In this document: positions 5,737 to 5,789 of the stretch, in pieces
Numbering within the stretch: the first letter of the stretch is position 1
How the letters are laid out: every line of letters starts with the position of its first letter
DNA from: Bacteroidota bacterium
GTDB lineage: Bacteria; Bacteroidota; Rhodothermia; Balneolales; HLUCCA01
Direction: 5' to 3'
NCBI GenBank assembly: GCA_003448835.1
Contig: DLXM01000370.1
Location: forward strand, 1 to 5,789
Length of the DNA stretch: 5,789 nucleotides
Translations under genes and position numbers: made by a program
Notes under the pieces: model-generated
The model's input: the letters and a program-made list of their open reading frames with translations, nothing else
Database searches by the model: none
Told to the model about the DNA's origin: nothing

Positions 5737-5789
5737 GTATTTGGGTTCCCTTTTCGCTTGGCTACGCCTGCACGATGTCCGTCAAAAGA

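Noticed and set aside
5737..5789. Tail sequence with GGCTACGCC and GGGTTCCCTTTT, considered as a terminator or start of another gene
   Set aside because: GGGTTCCC leaves only a two-base loop and cannot form a normal hairpin; 53 bases are too few to support a gene in any frame.

Overview
The window is ordinary-density bacterial DNA with six genes. It probably comes from a member of the Bacteroidota or a close relative. Three things suggest this: two exported lipoproteins whose cysteine is followed by QP, almost no Shine-Dalgarno sequences before the genes, and a promoter candidate close to the TTG-N19-TAnnTTTG type. No gene pins the genus, so the assignment is moderate at best. Most of the window is about 45-55% G+C by hand count, but the ATPase gene in the middle is only about 30%.

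Layout: a Fic-family AMP-transferase (plus strand) runs from the left edge to 1112; its true start codon is probably cut by the window by one base. It converges on a minus-strand group read right to left: a putative lipoprotein of the cyclase/kynurenine-formamidase family (2408-3220), a GHKL ATPase with an STAS-like N-terminus (1490-2371) and a small DUF4325/STAS-like protein (1169-1486). Further right on the minus strand is a PA0069-type radical SAM protein (3355-4395). Divergent from it is a serine hydrolase lipoprotein of the beta-lactamase/penicillin-binding fold (4654-5736). The last 53 bases (5737-5789) hold no gene I can support.

The most notable unit is the ATPase plus STAS-like pair. 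The two genes are three bases apart and look like a partner-switching kinase and its substrate, as in SpoIIAB/SpoIIAA, but no sigma factor or other output protein is present. Their low G+C suggests separate acquisition. The Fic protein is self-contained: it carries its own inhibitory helix motif and a C-terminal region resembling a winged helix. The radical SAM protein ends in a possible sliding-clamp-binding peptide and has a near-consensus promoter so close to its ATG that its mRNA may be leaderless. The 258-bp gap between the divergent radical SAM and hydrolase genes holds a perfect palindrome and three related 8-9 bp boxes that could form alternative hairpins or a regulator site.

I see no tRNA, rRNA, CRISPR array, insertion sequence or known defence system. 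The six genes do not form a single pathway.
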